Assembly: GCA_903835275.1 (NCBI GenBank)
Contig: CAILMK010000593.1
Span: 1 to 6,280, forward strand
Direction of reading: 5' to 3'
Source: an uncultured bacterium
GTDB lineage: Bacteria; Bacteroidota; Bacteroidia; CAILMK01
DNA length: 6,280 nucleotides
Shown here: positions 4,622 through 6,280 of the stretch, piece by piece
Layout: every line of letters begins with the position of its first letter
Position numbering within the stretch: position 1 is the first letter of the stretch
The notes under the pieces: generated by a model
What the model saw: the letters and a program-made list of their open reading frames with translations, nothing else
Told to the model about the DNA's origin: nothing
Databases searched by the model: none
Made by a program: the position numbers and the translations under genes

Positions 4622-6097
4622 ATGGCAGATAAAATTACTTCGCGCGAAAAAGATTATTCTGAGTGGTATAACGATATCGTAAAACAGGCTGGCCTGGCAG
4701 AGCATTCAGCTGTCAAAGGGTGTATGGTCATAAAGCCTTATGGTTATGCCATTTGGGAGCATATGCAAGCCGAACTGGATAAAAAATTCAAGGAAACCGG
4801 GCATGTAAATGCGTACTTTCCACTGTTTGTGCCCAAAAGTTTTCTTAGCAAGGAAGCCTCCCATGTGGAGGGCTTTGCCAAGGAATGTGCGGTCGTTACC
4901 CATTACCGCCTTAAAATGTCCGATGACGGCAAGGAAGTGATCGTAGATCCGGATGCAAAACTAGAGGAAGAGCTGATCATACGCCCAACTTCGGAAACCA
5001 TTATCTGGAATACCTACCGGAACTGGATCCAGTCCTACCGTGATTTGCCTTTGCTGATCAACCAATGGGCAAACGTGGTAAGGTGGGAAATGCGTACGCG
5101 CCTGTTTTTACGTACAACAGAGTTTTTATGGCAGGAAGGGCATACGGCGCATGCCACATCCGAAGAGGCCCTTGCTGAAACCAACCAGATGCTTGAGGTG
5201 TATGCCGAATTTGCTGAGAAATTCCTCGCCATTCCGGTGATTAAGGGGATAAAGACAGCCAATGAGCGTTTTGCCGGGGCTGTGGAGACCTATTGCATAG
5301 AAGCAATGATGCAGGATGGAAAAGCTCTTCAGGCGGGAACTTCGCATTTCCTTGGACAGAATTTTGCAAAGGCATTTGATGTAAAATACCTAGATAAATC
5401 CAATAAGGCTGAATTTGTTTGGGCAACTTCCTGGGGTGTATCTACCAGACTGGTTGGAGCATTAATTATGGCGCATTCGGATGATGAAGGATTGGTCCTG
5501 CCACCTGCAGTTGCACCGGTTCAGGTCGTAATCGTTCCAATCTATCGTAAACCTGAAGAACTGGAAGCCATTTCCGAAAAAATTGCTTCCCTGATGAAAG
5601 GTTTGAAAGCTATTGGTATCAGGGTGAAATTTGATAGCGATGACAATAAAAAGCCGGGCTGGAAGTTTGCAGAACACGAATTGAAAGGCGTACCACTGCG
5701 CATTGCCATCGGTCCGCGTGACCTTGAAAACGGCACCGCGGAAATTGCCTTCAGAGATACCAAAGCGAAGCAAACCATTACCTTTGATGAATTGATAAAT
5801 GAGATCCCTAAACTTCTTGATCAAATACAGGAAGGAATTTATATGAAGGCATTGCGCTTCCGTGAGGAAAATTCCCACTATGTGGATAGTTGGGAGGATT
5901 TTAAAAAGGTCCTTGATGAAAAGAGCGGATTTATTTATGCGCATTGGGATGGAACTTCTGAAACTGAAACAAAGATCAAGGAAGAAACAAAGGCAACTAT
6001 ACGCTGCATTCCTTTGGATGCAAAGCAAGAGGATGGAAAGTGCATTTACAGCGGAAAACCAAGTACACAAAGGGTAATATTTGCAAGGGCGTATTAA
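4622..6097 (+). CDS. proS: Prolyl-tRNA synthetase (archaeal/eukaryal-like, type 3)
   Basis: This 491-residue cytoplasmic class II synthetase charges tRNA-Pro with proline using ATP. Its length fits the form without the bacterial editing insertion. RPTSE (121-125), the motif 2 region [20 protein letters not shown] with GHTAH (152-176), [11 protein letters not shown] (239-249) and motif 3 [16 protein letters not shown] (272-287) make up the catalytic domain. The anticodon-binding domain covers about 300-400, with [20 protein letters not shown] (345-364). The C-terminal extension ends in the family's RVIFARAY. In that extension, relatives with a zinc site have four Cys; here the equivalents appear to be D443, T448, C474 and S477, so the metal site is probably lost. 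The ATG follows an AT-rich leader without Shine-Dalgarno, with an in-frame stop just upstream. It diverges from the lipoprotein operon; no terminator hairpin follows. Confidence 0.97.
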   Translation: MADKITSREKDYSEWYNDIVKQAGLAEHSAVKGCMVIKPYGYAIWEHMQAELDKKFKETGHVNAYFPLFVPKSFLSKEASHVEGFAKECAVVTHYRLKMSDDGKEVIVDPDAKLEEELIIRPTSETIIWNTYRNWIQSYRDLPLLINQWANVVRWEMRTRLFLRTTEFLWQEGHTAHATSEEALAETNQMLEVYAEFAEKFLAIPVIKGIKTANERFAGAVETYCIEAMMQDGKALQAGTSHFLGQNFAKAFDVKYLDKSNKAEFVWATSWGVSTRLVGALIMAHSDDEGLVLPPAVAPVQVVIVPIYRKPEELEAISEKIASLMKGLKAIGIRVKFDSDDNKKPGWKFAEHELKGVPLRIAIGPRDLENGTAEIAFRDTKAKQTITFDELINEIPKLLDQIQEGIYMKALRFREENSHYVDSWEDFKKVLDEKSGFIYAHWDGTSETETKIKEETKATIRCIPLDAKQEDGKCIYSGKPSTQRVIFARAY

Positions 6098-6110
6098 GGA
6101 AAATTGATTG

Positions 6111-6136
6111 AACTCATAATTCATAACTCATAACTT
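6111..6136. repeat. 7-bp tandem repeat AAYTCAT
   Basis: AACTCAT, AATTCAT, AACTCAT and a partial AACTT run in tandem, about 3.7 copies, filling most of the 46-bp gap between proS and the next gene. Short ATAACTC-type heptamers of this kind are, from memory, a familiar simple repeat in Bacteroidota intergenic DNA. It lies in the leader of the downstream gene if that gene is read through from proS. Confidence 0.6.
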
Positions 6137-6143
6137 GAATAGT

Positions 6144-6280
6144 ATGGATGATAAAAATATAGAAATTATAAACGCACTCGAATTGAAGGCGGGTACCAAG
6201 CAATTTATTTTCCGAAAGACGCAGGATGTTTTCGGTATGTTTAAAAAACAGATCAGTATTTTGGGTTCTGAAATATCAGA
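6144..6280 (+). CDS. Hypothetical protein, N-terminal part (runs off the window)
   Basis: An open frame from ATG at 6144 to the window edge gives 45 residues (MDDKNIEIINALELKAGTKQ, then FIFRKTQDVFGMFKKQISIL and GSEIS). It is charged, has no signal peptide or membrane segment, and looks like a soluble, helix-rich cytoplasmic protein. I do not recognise the family. The other ATG in the area (6148) meets a stop within five codons, so 6144 is the sensible start. It lies 46 bp after proS on the same strand with no terminator between, so co-transcription is possible. Confidence 0.65.
   Translation, partial: MDDKNIEIINALELKAGTKQFIFRKTQDVFGMFKKQISILGSEIS

Noticed and set aside
5462..6124. 220-codon open frame on the minus strand opposite proS
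   Set aside because: It is the shadow of the proS gene, which has clear synthetase motifs throughout; the minus reading is Phe/Cys/Leu-rich with no domain pattern and no promoter.

Overview
The window looks like chromosomal DNA from a member of the Bacteroidota, perhaps a Chitinophagia/Sphingobacteriia-type lineage, though the class cannot be fixed from sequence alone. Four things support this. Starts lack Shine-Dalgarno sequences and sit behind AT-rich leaders. Several TAnnTTTG-type -7 boxes are present. The ProRS is the archaeal/eukaryal-like form with the diverged C-terminal zinc region that I associate with this phylum. The PspC protein has the phylum's N-terminal extension. Coding DNA is moderately AT-rich; only the first ~65 bases are clearly GC-richer.

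Layout. Bases 1-39 may be the 3' end of a + strand gene, followed by a GC-rich hairpin. A minus-strand operon, padR (1520-1191) then pspC (1185-70), lies behind a 31-bp near-perfect palindrome that is very probably the PadR operator. The 350-bp gap 1521-1871 holds that operator, a degenerate TAGAGACGC-type palindrome, a cluster of CCCTAAAGGGG palindromes and a clear terminator. A second minus-strand operon follows, read from 4536 to 1872. Its first gene is a long Asn/Tyr/Gly/Ser-rich lipoprotein split by a one-base frameshift near 4254. Its second gene, 12 bp further on, is an OmpP1/FadL-type outer-membrane barrel. Diverging from this operon is proS (4622-6097), and after a 7-bp tandem repeat a gene of unknown function starts at 6144 and runs off the window.

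How the parts may work together. PadR-PspC is a self-regulated envelope-stress-type module: a small repressor and a polytopic inner-membrane protein. The lipoprotein-barrel pair looks like a co-transcribed outer-membrane unit, with a low-complexity lipoprotein partnering a long-chain or hydrophobic-compound channel. proS is housekeeping. Its putative promoter and that of the lipoprotein operon face each other within about 50 bp, so the two predicted transcripts overlap slightly at their 5' ends.

I see no CRISPR array, transposase, phage gene, tRNA or rRNA. Nothing here is a convincing new system. The best leads are the palindromic PadR operator with an apparently leaderless padR, the PspC protein that stops where relatives usually continue, the broken low-complexity lipoprotein paired with the FadL-type barrel, and the intergenic palindromes.
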